64,000 nucleotides of DNA from Citrobacter telavivensis (GTDB taxonomy: Bacteria > Pseudomonadota > Gammaproteobacteria > Enterobacterales > Enterobacteriaceae), in assembly GCA_009363175.1 (NCBI GenBank), contig CP045205.1, forward strand, positions 3,162,001 to 3,226,000. The letters are read 5' to 3'. The translations under genes were made by a program, and so were the position numbers. The notes beneath the pieces were generated by a model. The model was not told the DNA's origin. It worked only from the letters and a program-made list of their open reading frames with translations, and ran no database searches. Of the stretch, positions 7,324-15,403 are shown one piece after another. Positions within the stretch are counted from its first letter, which is position 1. Each line of letters begins with the position of its first letter.

Positions 7324-9255
7324 ATGGTCTGGTATCCGTCACGTATTTCGACTCGTTTGACACTCGGGGGGATCGCGTTACTTGCCGTAACGACGTTAGT
7401 TATTGTTGTTATTATGCTTTGGCGCGGGCAACCTCGCGTCGTTGAAATCAACACGGCGTTGATCGAGGAGACCGGGCATGGCCTGACGCGTCAACTCAGC
7501 AGCGTCCTGTCACGCATTGAGGGAGAAACCGTTAGCCTGTCGCGCCTGGCCGAAGTCCTGCCAAATGACGAAGCGCTGTACCTCGCGGTTGTGCCGCGTT
7601 TACTGGGCGAACAAAATAAGTCGATCATCACCGGGGGCGGAATCTGGCCTGAGCCCGATGCCTTCACTCCCGGTGTTGCGCGTCGCAGCTTTTTCTGGGC
7701 ACGCAATAACGACGATAAGCTGGTGTTTTCCGACGAATATAACGCGCCTGGCGGCAACGGTTACCACAGCGAAAGCTGGTATCAGGGCGCGAAAGGTCAT
7801 TCAAAGGAAAACTGCGTCTGGTCTGATGTTTATCAGGATGCTATTTCCGGAATCAACATGGTGACCTGCAGCATTCCGTATCAACTGGAGGGTAAATTCG
7901 CCGGTGTGGCAACGACAGATATTCGACTCGATAACGTTGCCAGCTTTATGCAGCAGCAGGGCGGACGTACCGGTGGATACGCCTTTGTGGTCGATAAGCA
8001 GGGACAAATTCTCTATTTCCCGCAAAACGATCGGGATCATTACAAAACCGTTGGCGATCTGGTGAAGGCTTCCGCGTGGCTGAGTCCGGTCGCGCAGCGT
8101 TTGCAGAAACTGCGCACCGCAACCACCGATGTCTCCTCCATTGCACTGGAAAACGACGGCATTCTGAACGCGCCGTCACGCGTGATGCTGTTCCCGATGG
8201 CTGATACCGGTTGGGTGGTGGGGCTGGTGACGCCGCAAGAGCGCATCGTCGGACTGGCGAAAGTGATGATGCGCGATGTTCTTGAAGTGCTGATCCCGGT
8301 CATGACGCTGTTGCTGGTGGGCTCCTGGCTGGTTGTCCGCCGCTTGATTGCCCGTCTGGACGACACGCGCCGGGCGCTGGACGATATCGCACAGGGTGAA
8401 GGCGATCTGACCCGTCGCTTAGAAGTGAGAGGTAAAGACGAAATTTCGGCGATTGCGCAGGCGTTTAACCTTTTCGTGGATAAAATTTCCGCCATCCTGC
8501 TTACGGTGCGCAGCAGCAGTGAGGTGGTGGCGAGCAACGCCGTCAGCCTTGCCGACAGCAATACTGAATTGTCATCACGCGTCACCCAGCAGGCGGCGGC
8601 GCTGGAAGAGAGTGCGGCCGCGATGGAGCAACTTAATGCGACCGTACATCAAAATGCCAGTAATACCCAACTGGCTGATGAGCTTTCAGAAAGTACGGCG
8701 CAAACGGCTAATCGTTGCGGAGACGTCATGCATGGGGTGATTTCGACCATGGATAACGTCAGTGCCTCATCGGGTCGAATGGTTGAGATCGTTTCCGTGA
8801 TTGACAGCATTGCTTTCCAGACGAACATTCTCGCGCTCAATGCCGCCGTGGAAGCGGCCCGCGCCGGGGATGCCGGGCGCGGATTTGCAGTCGTGGCATC
8901 GGAAGTCAGAACGCTGGCCCAGCGTAGCGCTACCGCCGCCCAGGAGATCAAAGCGCTGATTGATGAGTCGGTATCTCATGTCGATAACAGCAGCCAGCAA
9001 ATTCATCATGCCGGCGATCGTTTACAGGAACTGGTGGGGCATGTTCGTCAGGTGCGTCAGTTAATGGGGGAAATTCGCGTGGCGGGAGAAGAGCAGCGCA
9101 AGGGCGTGGCCGAAGTTACGCTCGCCGTGACGGAAATGGACAGCACGGTCCAGCAGAACGCCTCGCTGATTGATGATGCGGCGGCGCGCACGCATATCTT
9201 AAAAGCCGAAGCGGAAGAACTGGCCTTGCAGGTATCATCGTTTAAATTGCCGTAA
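7324..9255 (+). CDS. Methyl-accepting chemotaxis protein with dCache sensor domain
   Basis: This inner-membrane chemoreceptor has 643 residues. A membrane helix (about 13-33) is followed by a periplasmic region to about residue 320 that looks like a double Cache domain (motifs GGGIWPEP, YNAPGGNGYHSESWYQGA, VATTDIRLD). A second helix (about 322-342), a HAMP segment and the signalling hairpin come next, with the highly conserved tip around VIDSIAFQTNILALNAAVEA. It ends FKLP without the NWETF-type pentapeptide that tethers CheR/CheB, so it is a low-abundance-type receptor. It is preceded by AAAGGA and stands alone between hdeB and dosP. The ligand cannot be read from the sequence; dCache receptors often bind amino acids or carboxylates. 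Confidence 0.9.
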   Translation: MVWYPSRISTRLTLGGIALLAVTTLVIVVIMLWRGQPRVVEINTALIEETGHGLTRQLSSVLSRIEGETVSLSRLAEVLPNDEALYLAVVPRLLGEQNKSIITGGGIWPEPDAFTPGVARRSFFWARNNDDKLVFSDEYNAPGGNGYHSESWYQGAKGHSKENCVWSDVYQDAISGINMVTCSIPYQLEGKFAGVATTDIRLDNVASFMQQQGGRTGGYAFVVDKQGQILYFPQNDRDHYKTVGDLVKASAWLSPVAQRLQKLRTATTDVSSIALENDGILNAPSRVMLFPMADTGWVVGLVTPQERIVGLAKVMMRDVLEVLIPVMTLLLVGSWLVVRRLIARLDDTRRALDDIAQGEGDLTRRLEVRGKDEISAIAQAFNLFVDKISAILLTVRSSSEVVASNAVSLADSNTELSSRVTQQAAALEESAAAMEQLNATVHQNASNTQLADELSESTAQTANRCGDVMHGVISTMDNVSASSGRMVEIVSVIDSIAFQTNILALNAAVEAARAGDAGRGFAVVASEVRTLAQRSATAAQEIKALIDESVSHVDNSSQQIHHAGDRLQELVGHVRQVRQLMGEIRVAGEEQRKGVAEVTLAVTEMDSTVQQNASLIDDAAARTHILKAEAEELALQVSSFKLP

Positions 9256-9319
9256 CGTCGTTGTGATGGAATTGCCGGAGGAGACGTTGTCTTATCCGGC
9301 CAATACATGACATCACGCC

Positions 9320-9354
9320 AGAGGCCCGGTAAGCGACAGCGCCATCGGGCCTCT
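9320..9354. repeat. REP-like inverted repeat / bidirectional terminator
   Basis: AGAGGCCCG (9320-9328) and CGGGCCTCT (9346-9354) form a perfect stem between the convergent ends of the chemoreceptor gene and dosP. A second GCCGGA/TCCGGC pair lies just before it (about 9272-9299). The layout resembles enterobacterial REP elements. Confidence 0.55.
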
Positions 9355-9366
9355 CATCACGGTGAA

Positions 9367-11772
9367 TCAGATTTTCAACGGCAGCGCCGTCTGCATCCAG
9401 GTGGCTATCTCATCTGCCGGAATGGGACGGGAAAAATAATATCCCTGAATCACCGGACAATTCATTGAGCGCAACAGCTCAAATTGTTCCTTCGTTTCAA
9501 CGCCTTCCGCAATTACCATCAGGTTCAGACTCTGCCCAATGCTGATAATTGCTTCCAGCAAAGACTGAATGCGTTTCTCGGTCTGGCAGCGATCGACAAA
9601 GGTTTTATCAATTTTTAATTCCGTTACGGGCAGGCTGACCAGGCGGGAGAGGCCGGAAAAACCGGTGCCGAAATCATCGATCGACAGTCCCACGCCCATG
9701 TTGCGTAAGATCTCAATGCGCCTGAGGATCTCTTCATCCTGCTCCATCATCATGCTTTCGGTGATTTCGACCGTCAGCTGATCGCCCGGAATGGCAAATT
9801 CCACCATCGCTTCCGATACCTGGTCCGGCAGTTGATTGCTGCGAAAGTGCAGGGCGGAGAGGTTCACCGACAGGGTCGGAATGGTCAGCGACATCGTGCG
9901 CCATTCCGCCAACTGGCGACACGCTTCTCTGACCACCCAGCGACCAATATTCTCAATTTCGCCCGTCTCTTCAGCGAGCGGAATAAAACGATTGGGCGGT
10001 ACGTGACCGTGCACCGGGTCGCTCCAGCGCGCAAGCGCTTCGAAACCATACAGCTCGCCGGTCTGGGCAAAGATCTGCGGCTGATACACCAGCCGCAACT
10101 GGTCATTGGCAATGGCATTTTTCAACGCCGCGCCCAGTTGCAGACGTTCTTTTACGGCGAGGTTCATTTCTGGGTTGAAGAACTGCCAGCCGTTACCCCC
10201 CGCTTTGCGAATGAAATCCATCGCGTTGTGGGCCGTGGAAAGCAGATAATCACGTTCTCGTCCCGCCTCATAGCTAATCCCGATGCTGAAGGTCAACGGG
10301 AAGGGCTTGTCGTCATAAAGTGTCGCTTCACTGCCGATATTGATCAGTTCATCCGCAAACTGGGTGATATTACTCATTTCGTGGTCGTCACTGACCAACA
10401 CAAACTGCGTGCCTTCGATACGGCTTAAATACTGATTGGGCCTGAGCCGGTCGCGAATTTTATTGATAACCTGCTGCAAAACCTGATCGGCTACGGCGTA
10501 GCCAAGACTGTCGATGACATCCTGGAAGTGATCGACGCTGATGAGAAACACCACCGGCGAGAAGGCTTTTGCGCCAACAATGAGATCGTCGAGATAGGCG
10601 TGCAGGTGATTGCGATTGGGCAGACCGGTGAGCGGGTCAAACTGCAGGAGATGCTCGATATGTTGACGGCTTTTCTCCTGTTCCAGCGCCAGGGCCGCCA
10701 TATGTTGGCTGATATCTGCCACGCGCTCAATAAAGGCGCTGGTCTCTTTCCCTTTTGTCGTTTTAATTAATAGCGTCCCGGCCGGCTCACCATCACGTTG
10801 ACGAATGGTGAGCGTCCAGACGCTCAAATCCTTCGCGTCGATCTCTTTTGATGACGCGGCCCAGAACTGACGGGCGTTATCTTTCAAGGCATACAGCGAA
10901 ACATGCGTATCCCGCAATACCGCTTCGATATTGCGGCAAATAATGTCACCCATTTCGTGAAACGGCGGGCTGGTGCACATTGCCGCCAGAATATTGCCTT
11001 CAAGCTGGCGAATCTGCCGTTCTTCGGTGATATCAGAAAAGGTCATGACCAGGTTTTGCAGTTCACGACGCGGGTCATGAACCGGGCTGACAGACGCTTT
11101 AATCCAGATCTTTTCGCCCGCACGGGTGACCACCAGAAATTCGTCCTGATCGCGGGTCGTTTTCCAGAGTAGCTGTTTGAGTCTCAGGCGATTATCCGAC
11201 GGCTCTTCGGGAATATTGAGCAGGTCATCCGGTTGTTGACCCGACGCATCGGTAATGCCGTAGCCAAACATTTCGGTAAAGGCGCGGTTACACTGAACAA
11301 TGCGGCGCGCAGGGTCGAGCACAATCACCGGGCGGTCGAGATGATCGACCGCCAGCACCAGCAGACGTTTCTGTTCTTTTTGTTCCATCTCTACGCTGGC
11401 ATCTCGCACAAGCGCCAGATAGAAAATCTTGCCAGCCACGTTTACTTTTGACAGGGCAAAACGCGTCCAGACTTTGCTGCCGTCTTTTCGTTCCAGCAGC
11501 AATTCCCGGCTCATCCCTTCGACACGCGCCTGGCCGCCTTCACGGTTATGCCGAATGTAATCCGGGTGAGCGGGGCGTAAATCATGGGGAATGAGCATCG
11601 AGATGCCATTACCGATCACCTCGTCACGACGATATCCCCAGAGCTTTTCCGCTGCCGGATTAAAAAACAGGACTTCGTCATTTTCATTAATTAATACCGC
11701 CCCCATCATATTCTGCTCAAGAGCAGGAAAGAAAATGCTGTCTCCGGAGCCTTCAACGTCGGTTAGCTTCAT
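9367..11772 (-). CDS. dosP: Oxygen-sensing c-di-GMP phosphodiesterase DosP (PdeO)
   Basis: This cytoplasmic heme sensor hydrolyses c-di-GMP to pGpG when oxygen binds. It has 801 residues: PAS-A (about 15-115), PAS-B (about 135-255), a GAF-like stretch, a degenerate GGDEF domain (about 375-530, RIEGTQFVLV at the active-site position) and an intact EAL domain (YGFEALARW, DDFGTGFS, FVDRC). The heme ligands of E. coli DosP (His77 and Met95 in the literature numbering) correspond here to His69 and Met87. It begins 26 bases after dosC, so the two antagonistic enzymes share a transcript as in E. coli. The start agrees with the E. coli protein (MKLTD). Confidence 0.96.
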   Translation of the reverse strand: MKLTDVEGSGDSIFFPALEQNMMGAVLINENDEVLFFNPAAEKLWGYRRDEVIGNGISMLIPHDLRPAHPDYIRHNREGGQARVEGMSRELLLERKDGSKVWTRFALSKVNVAGKIFYLALVRDASVEMEQKEQKRLLVLAVDHLDRPVIVLDPARRIVQCNRAFTEMFGYGITDASGQQPDDLLNIPEEPSDNRLRLKQLLWKTTRDQDEFLVVTRAGEKIWIKASVSPVHDPRRELQNLVMTFSDITEERQIRQLEGNILAAMCTSPPFHEMGDIICRNIEAVLRDTHVSLYALKDNARQFWAASSKEIDAKDLSVWTLTIRQRDGEPAGTLLIKTTKGKETSAFIERVADISQHMAALALEQEKSRQHIEHLLQFDPLTGLPNRNHLHAYLDDLIVGAKAFSPVVFLISVDHFQDVIDSLGYAVADQVLQQVINKIRDRLRPNQYLSRIEGTQFVLVSDDHEMSNITQFADELINIGSEATLYDDKPFPLTFSIGISYEAGRERDYLLSTAHNAMDFIRKAGGNGWQFFNPEMNLAVKERLQLGAALKNAIANDQLRLVYQPQIFAQTGELYGFEALARWSDPVHGHVPPNRFIPLAEETGEIENIGRWVVREACRQLAEWRTMSLTIPTLSVNLSALHFRSNQLPDQVSEAMVEFAIPGDQLTVEITESMMMEQDEEILRRIEILRNMGVGLSIDDFGTGFSGLSRLVSLPVTELKIDKTFVDRCQTEKRIQSLLEAIISIGQSLNLMVIAEGVETKEQFELLRSMNCPVIQGYYFSRPIPADEIATWMQTALPLKI

Positions 11773-11798
11773 TTTTTACCTCTGCATCCGGATATTTC

Positions 11799-13181
11799 TC
11801 AGGAAGCTGGTTTCCAGAGTTCAACACAATTCCTGCCTCGTCTTTTTGCCGTATACAGAGCTTCATCTGCGATCTGAATTAAGCGCTCGTAATCCGGGTG
11901 ACCATTAAACATGGCGGCGCCAATTGACAGTGAAAGCGGAATGATTTCGCCATTCGGCGATTTAATTTTGGTTTTCTCGACGCGACTGCGAATACGTTCG
12001 GCAGTGCGCAGCGTATCGGTTTGGTTCGCCTCGGTAAGAACGATAACAAATTCATCGCCCCCGTAGCGGAAAACATAGTCACTGCTGCGTACGTTATCAT
12101 AAAAAGCCTGAGAAACCCGACGCAGAATATCATCACCGGTATTGTGACCCCAGGTGTCATTGATCTCTTTAAATTTATCGACGTCGATAATCAATACCGA
12201 GAGTGGAGTGCCGGCGCGATTAGCATGGGCGATCTCACGTTTAAAAATGGTCGGCAGGAAGCGACGATTCAGTAATTTAGTTAACACGTCCATCCCCACC
12301 TCATGGCGGGAAACTTCTTCAAACAATTCGCGCAGCAGGGTGATTATCTGCGAAATGGAATTGCGGATTTGCAGCAGGAACTTCACACGCGCCGCTTTAT
12401 TGTTCAGCGCTTTTGTTGATCCGTTGGCGTTATGAAAAATGCCGTCAAAATCCTGAATTAAGCGTGAAATATGGCCAACTTCAGCAATGCCACTGAAATA
12501 ATGCCGACCTTTGTGATTGAACCACAGGCCAAAATCCGCCTGACTCAGCGGCAGGCTGTTGCCCAGATCGGAATCGAGTAACACTTTATAAATAATGTCC
12601 ATTTCCCATGAAAGCAGGGCGCCAATTTGTCGCTCTTTCTCTTCTTCCGCATTTTCCAGCAGGGTGAAAATACGATAATTTTCATCTTCTTTGGCGGCCG
12701 TACTTTCACTGAATGAGAAGGCGCGGGACATCACTTCCATTGCCAGATCGATGCTGTTTATAGAAAAATGATAAACCTGTAATTTTTCAATTGAATCATG
12801 GTGACCATCAATAATGATGGGGTAGAGGATCTTTTTCAGAACCCGGAAACCCATTTCAACCAGTTCAACCGGAATACCTATACGCGCATGCACCTCAGCA
12901 ACCGTATGTTGATCTTTTATAAGCTGGTCAATATCGTCAACCTTGCAGGAGAGAACGTTGATAATCCAGAGTTCGAGGGCATTTTTTAGCTGTCTCTCAA
13001 CCTGTTCATTACTCAAAAACTCTTCTGCATGCGGATCGGTGAGAACATCACGATAGAACTCAATGCTCAGGGTATGTGCATGGGCCTTTGCGATCTCAGA
13101 CGCAAGCTGGCGAATGTGAGGATGGGTGTTTTCAACCAGTGCCTCCCATTCGTTTTTCATTCTTTTAAGATACATCTCCAT
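11799..13181 (-). CDS. dosC: Oxygen-sensing diguanylate cyclase DosC (DgcO)
   Basis: This globin-coupled sensor makes c-di-GMP and works with DosP in RNA-degradosome and biofilm control. It has 460 residues: a sensor globin (about 1-150) with heme-ligand His98 and distal Tyr43 both in place, a linker helix region, and a GGDEF domain with the canonical motif RYGGDEFVIVL. The sequence follows E. coli DosC almost without gaps. An AAGGA ribosome site lies upstream of the ATG at 13181. It is first in the dosC-dosP operon. Confidence 0.96.
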   Translation of the reverse strand: MEMYLKRMKNEWEALVENTHPHIRQLASEIAKAHAHTLSIEFYRDVLTDPHAEEFLSNEQVERQLKNALELWIINVLSCKVDDIDQLIKDQHTVAEVHARIGIPVELVEMGFRVLKKILYPIIIDGHHDSIEKLQVYHFSINSIDLAMEVMSRAFSFSESTAAKEDENYRIFTLLENAEEEKERQIGALLSWEMDIIYKVLLDSDLGNSLPLSQADFGLWFNHKGRHYFSGIAEVGHISRLIQDFDGIFHNANGSTKALNNKAARVKFLLQIRNSISQIITLLRELFEEVSRHEVGMDVLTKLLNRRFLPTIFKREIAHANRAGTPLSVLIIDVDKFKEINDTWGHNTGDDILRRVSQAFYDNVRSSDYVFRYGGDEFVIVLTEANQTDTLRTAERIRSRVEKTKIKSPNGEIIPLSLSIGAAMFNGHPDYERLIQIADEALYTAKRRGRNCVELWKPAS

Positions 13182-13747
13182 GATGCAGATCCTTACAGTG
13201 GTTAGCGAACGACATTGCGGCCTGGGTCATATGCACATTCGGGATAGTAAGATGAATCTAAAGCACAGAACACCTGAAATGTAGCATGGGTACATTAATG
13301 AAATAGTGTAATGCCTTAAGCCATATTTTCATGCAATCAGGCGAAGTAGACCTGAAATAATTATGGATATAGCCAAAAGTAGCAAAAAAAATCCTTTTTA
13401 AGCGACTTTTTAAACTAATCGACTTCTGAAAAGTATAGTCCATCCTTTTGATCGTTGAGAGGAATGAGTAACCCGCGCAAGATGACGAATGGTATCTTTT
13501 ATCATCTCGCTGTTTTTCAATTTCATGAAATGACATGAGTGATTTTTTGAAAGAAATCTTCATCATTATGTAATAAATCCTATTTTTTACGCCGGGTAAT
13601 AATCAGCGTATTTTTTGACGCTTATTTCCGCCGTTATTTATTGATCATTCGCCGTAGAGTTGATCGCCAACAACCCTTCAGATCACACGTTGCGTTCTAC
13701 TCTCTCCTTAGCCACAGCATATCGGCAGCGAAATAGTGGAGGTTACG
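13182..13747. other. AT-rich divergent intergenic region
   Basis: This 566-base gap lies between the start of dosC and the start of the DUF2235 gene and must hold both promoters. Its centre is clearly richer in A and T than the flanking genes. I could not assign a convincing promoter by eye. A 102-codon minus-strand frame inside it has no ribosome site and an unlikely composition, so I do not call it a gene. Confidence 0.4.
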
Positions 13748-14860
13748 ATGGGACGACAACTCGTTATTTTTCTGGATGGCACGGGCAATCGCTTCAGTCA
13801 TAAACCAACGAATGTCATTCGGTTGCTACGCTCACTGCCTAAAGAGCGCGAGGACGTGCTGACCTATTACGATCAGGGCGTCGGGACGTTTGGCGTTAAG
13901 GAGACGCTCTTTGAATGGCAAAAGTTGCCTTCGCGGATCTGCGGACTGGCGTTTGGTTGGGGACTCAAGCGTAACGTCGAAGGGGCTTATCACTTCCTGG
14001 CAGAGAATTACCGTCAGGGAGATGAAATCTATCTGTTCGGCTTTTCCCGTGGTGCCTATGCTGCCAGAGCGCTGGCGGCGCTGATTCACACGGCGGGTAT
14101 TGTTGAAGGCTATCAGGCGCATCTCTTTGACTATGCGTGGGCAATGCTGCTGGCAAGAACCGGGGAGAATCATACGCCAGACTTCAAACTTCAGGCGCGT
14201 TTCAAGTCTACCTTTGGCAGGCGGGTGAACGTCCATTTCCTTGGCCTGTTTGATACGGTGAAGTCGGTGGGCTGGATTTACGATCCGGTCATCATTCCTT
14301 ATACCGCGAACAACCCGGCTGTTGAGATTGTCCGTCATGCGGTGTCCATTGACGAGCGGCGCTGCTTTTTTCGCCAGCATCTCTGGCGCAAAAATGATGA
14401 TATGAAAACGGATCTAAAAGAGGTGTGGTTTGCCGGGGTGCATTCCGACGTTGGTGGTGGTTATCCGCCACCGCAGTCGCAACTGGCGTTGACGACGTTT
14501 CGCTGGATGTTGGGTGAAGCCTGGCGCGCTGGACTGAGCATCGATTTTTCCCGTGCTAAAAAGGAACTGTCGATTCGCATGCGGGGATTCCCTGCTATTC
14601 ATGACTCCATGCTGTTGGGGTGGAAGTTTGCCGAATGGCTACCTCGTCTGGTCTGGACCGGAGAAGATCATCAGCGTGAACTCAAAATTGGCGCAATGCC
14701 CCCGTTTGGTCAACCGGTTCCGCGGCCAATGACGGGCGTCATCAGCGTACATGAATCGGTGGTTAATTTAATGAACGCCAATCCGGATTATCGACCGTCC
14801 AATCTTCCTCGTTATTATTCGATTGAGGGCGACGATCCGGGGATCGCGAGTTTACTCTGA
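13748..14860 (+). CDS. DUF2235 alpha/beta-hydrolase (Tle1-like phospholipase family)
   Basis: This predicted serine hydrolase has 370 residues and neither a signal peptide nor a membrane segment. It opens with LVIFLDGTGNR, as DUF2235 proteins do. The nucleophile elbow is GFSRGAYAAR with Ser100. Candidate triad partners are Asp169 (GLFDTVKSVG) and His232 (GVHSDVGGGY). This fold includes type VI secretion phospholipases of the Tle1 class, but no VgrG, PAAR or Hcp gene is nearby. The ATG at 13748 follows GGAGG by five bases and is better than the GTG 12 bases upstream. It is the first gene of a four-gene block inserted between dosC and digH. Substrate unknown. Confidence 0.85.
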   Translation: MGRQLVIFLDGTGNRFSHKPTNVIRLLRSLPKEREDVLTYYDQGVGTFGVKETLFEWQKLPSRICGLAFGWGLKRNVEGAYHFLAENYRQGDEIYLFGFSRGAYAARALAALIHTAGIVEGYQAHLFDYAWAMLLARTGENHTPDFKLQARFKSTFGRRVNVHFLGLFDTVKSVGWIYDPVIIPYTANNPAVEIVRHAVSIDERRCFFRQHLWRKNDDMKTDLKEVWFAGVHSDVGGGYPPPQSQLALTTFRWMLGEAWRAGLSIDFSRAKKELSIRMRGFPAIHDSMLLGWKFAEWLPRLVWTGEDHQRELKIGAMPPFGQPVPRPMTGVISVHESVVNLMNANPDYRPSNLPRYYSIEGDDPGIASLL

Positions 14861-14891
14861 AGACGCTCACGTCGCCGGGTTATTATTGCCG

Positions 14892-14932
14892 CTGTTTACC
14901 CTGTTCTGAATATTCGTGAACAGGGTAAACAG
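14892..14932. repeat. 15-bp perfect inverted repeat between the hydrolase gene and the 95-codon gene
   Basis: CTGTTTACCCTGTTC (14892-14906) and GAACAGGGTAAACAG (14918-14932) are exact reverse complements around an 11-base loop. No U-run follows, so it is not a standard intrinsic terminator. It could be an attenuator, an RNA-processing hairpin or a regulator-binding palindrome separating the hydrolase from the downstream genes. Confidence 0.8.
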
Positions 14933-15064
14933 ATTAATGCCTCAGTGTGATGTCCTCTGCCGGAATAACCTTTTTCTCTTAGAGTCCCCCTGAAATTCAC
15001 TGCACTATCCTGAAGTGTGTAAAACGCATAAATACGGCTATCCGGCCGGTTCAGGAGTGAAACC

Positions 15065-15352
15065 ATGAGCACACGTTACACCGTAGAAATTACCTCTTCC
15101 GACGGTCATTCTGCCCGTTTAAAAATTGAGATTTCCTTTCTTCCTGGACAGTCGGAATGGACGTCAGAGCAGCCTGATGTCTTCTCAATTAATACTGGCC
15201 CAATGCTTAACAATTTTCAGCTAATGGGACTGGGCGTTACACCGGTGGCTTTTCTGACGAATTTCCCCGGCAAAAGCAGCGGAAAGGGCGGGAAGAACGA
15301 TCCGGGAGGGTCATTTCCACATGGGGAGCTGGACTGGGAGATTGTGCCATAA
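15065..15352 (+). CDS. Uncharacterised 95-residue protein
   Basis: I do not recognise this protein. It has an AGGAG ribosome site seven bases before its ATG, so it is probably translated. The sequence looks beta-rich at the start (TRYTVEITSSDG, RLKIEISFLPG). It has a glycine-, serine- and lysine-rich stretch near residues 69-83 and ends LDWEIVP. No signal peptide or membrane segment is present. It starts 204 bases after the hydrolase gene and ends 51 bases before the first giant gene, which suggests cotranscription with the latter. A partner, chaperone or immunity role for the neighbouring large proteins is possible but is only inference. Confidence 0.7.
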   Translation: MSTRYTVEITSSDGHSARLKIEISFLPGQSEWTSEQPDVFSINTGPMLNNFQLMGLGVTPVAFLTNFPGKSSGKGGKNDPGGSFPHGELDWEIVP

Positions 15353-15403
15353 GCGTGACGCGTTCGGCTGATACCGCAGTTTCATTATTCCCTGGAGGTT
15401 GCA

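Noticed and set aside
13258..13566. 102-codon minus-strand gene upstream of dosC
   Set aside because: No ribosome site, unlikely amino-acid composition, and it lies in the AT-rich promoter region.
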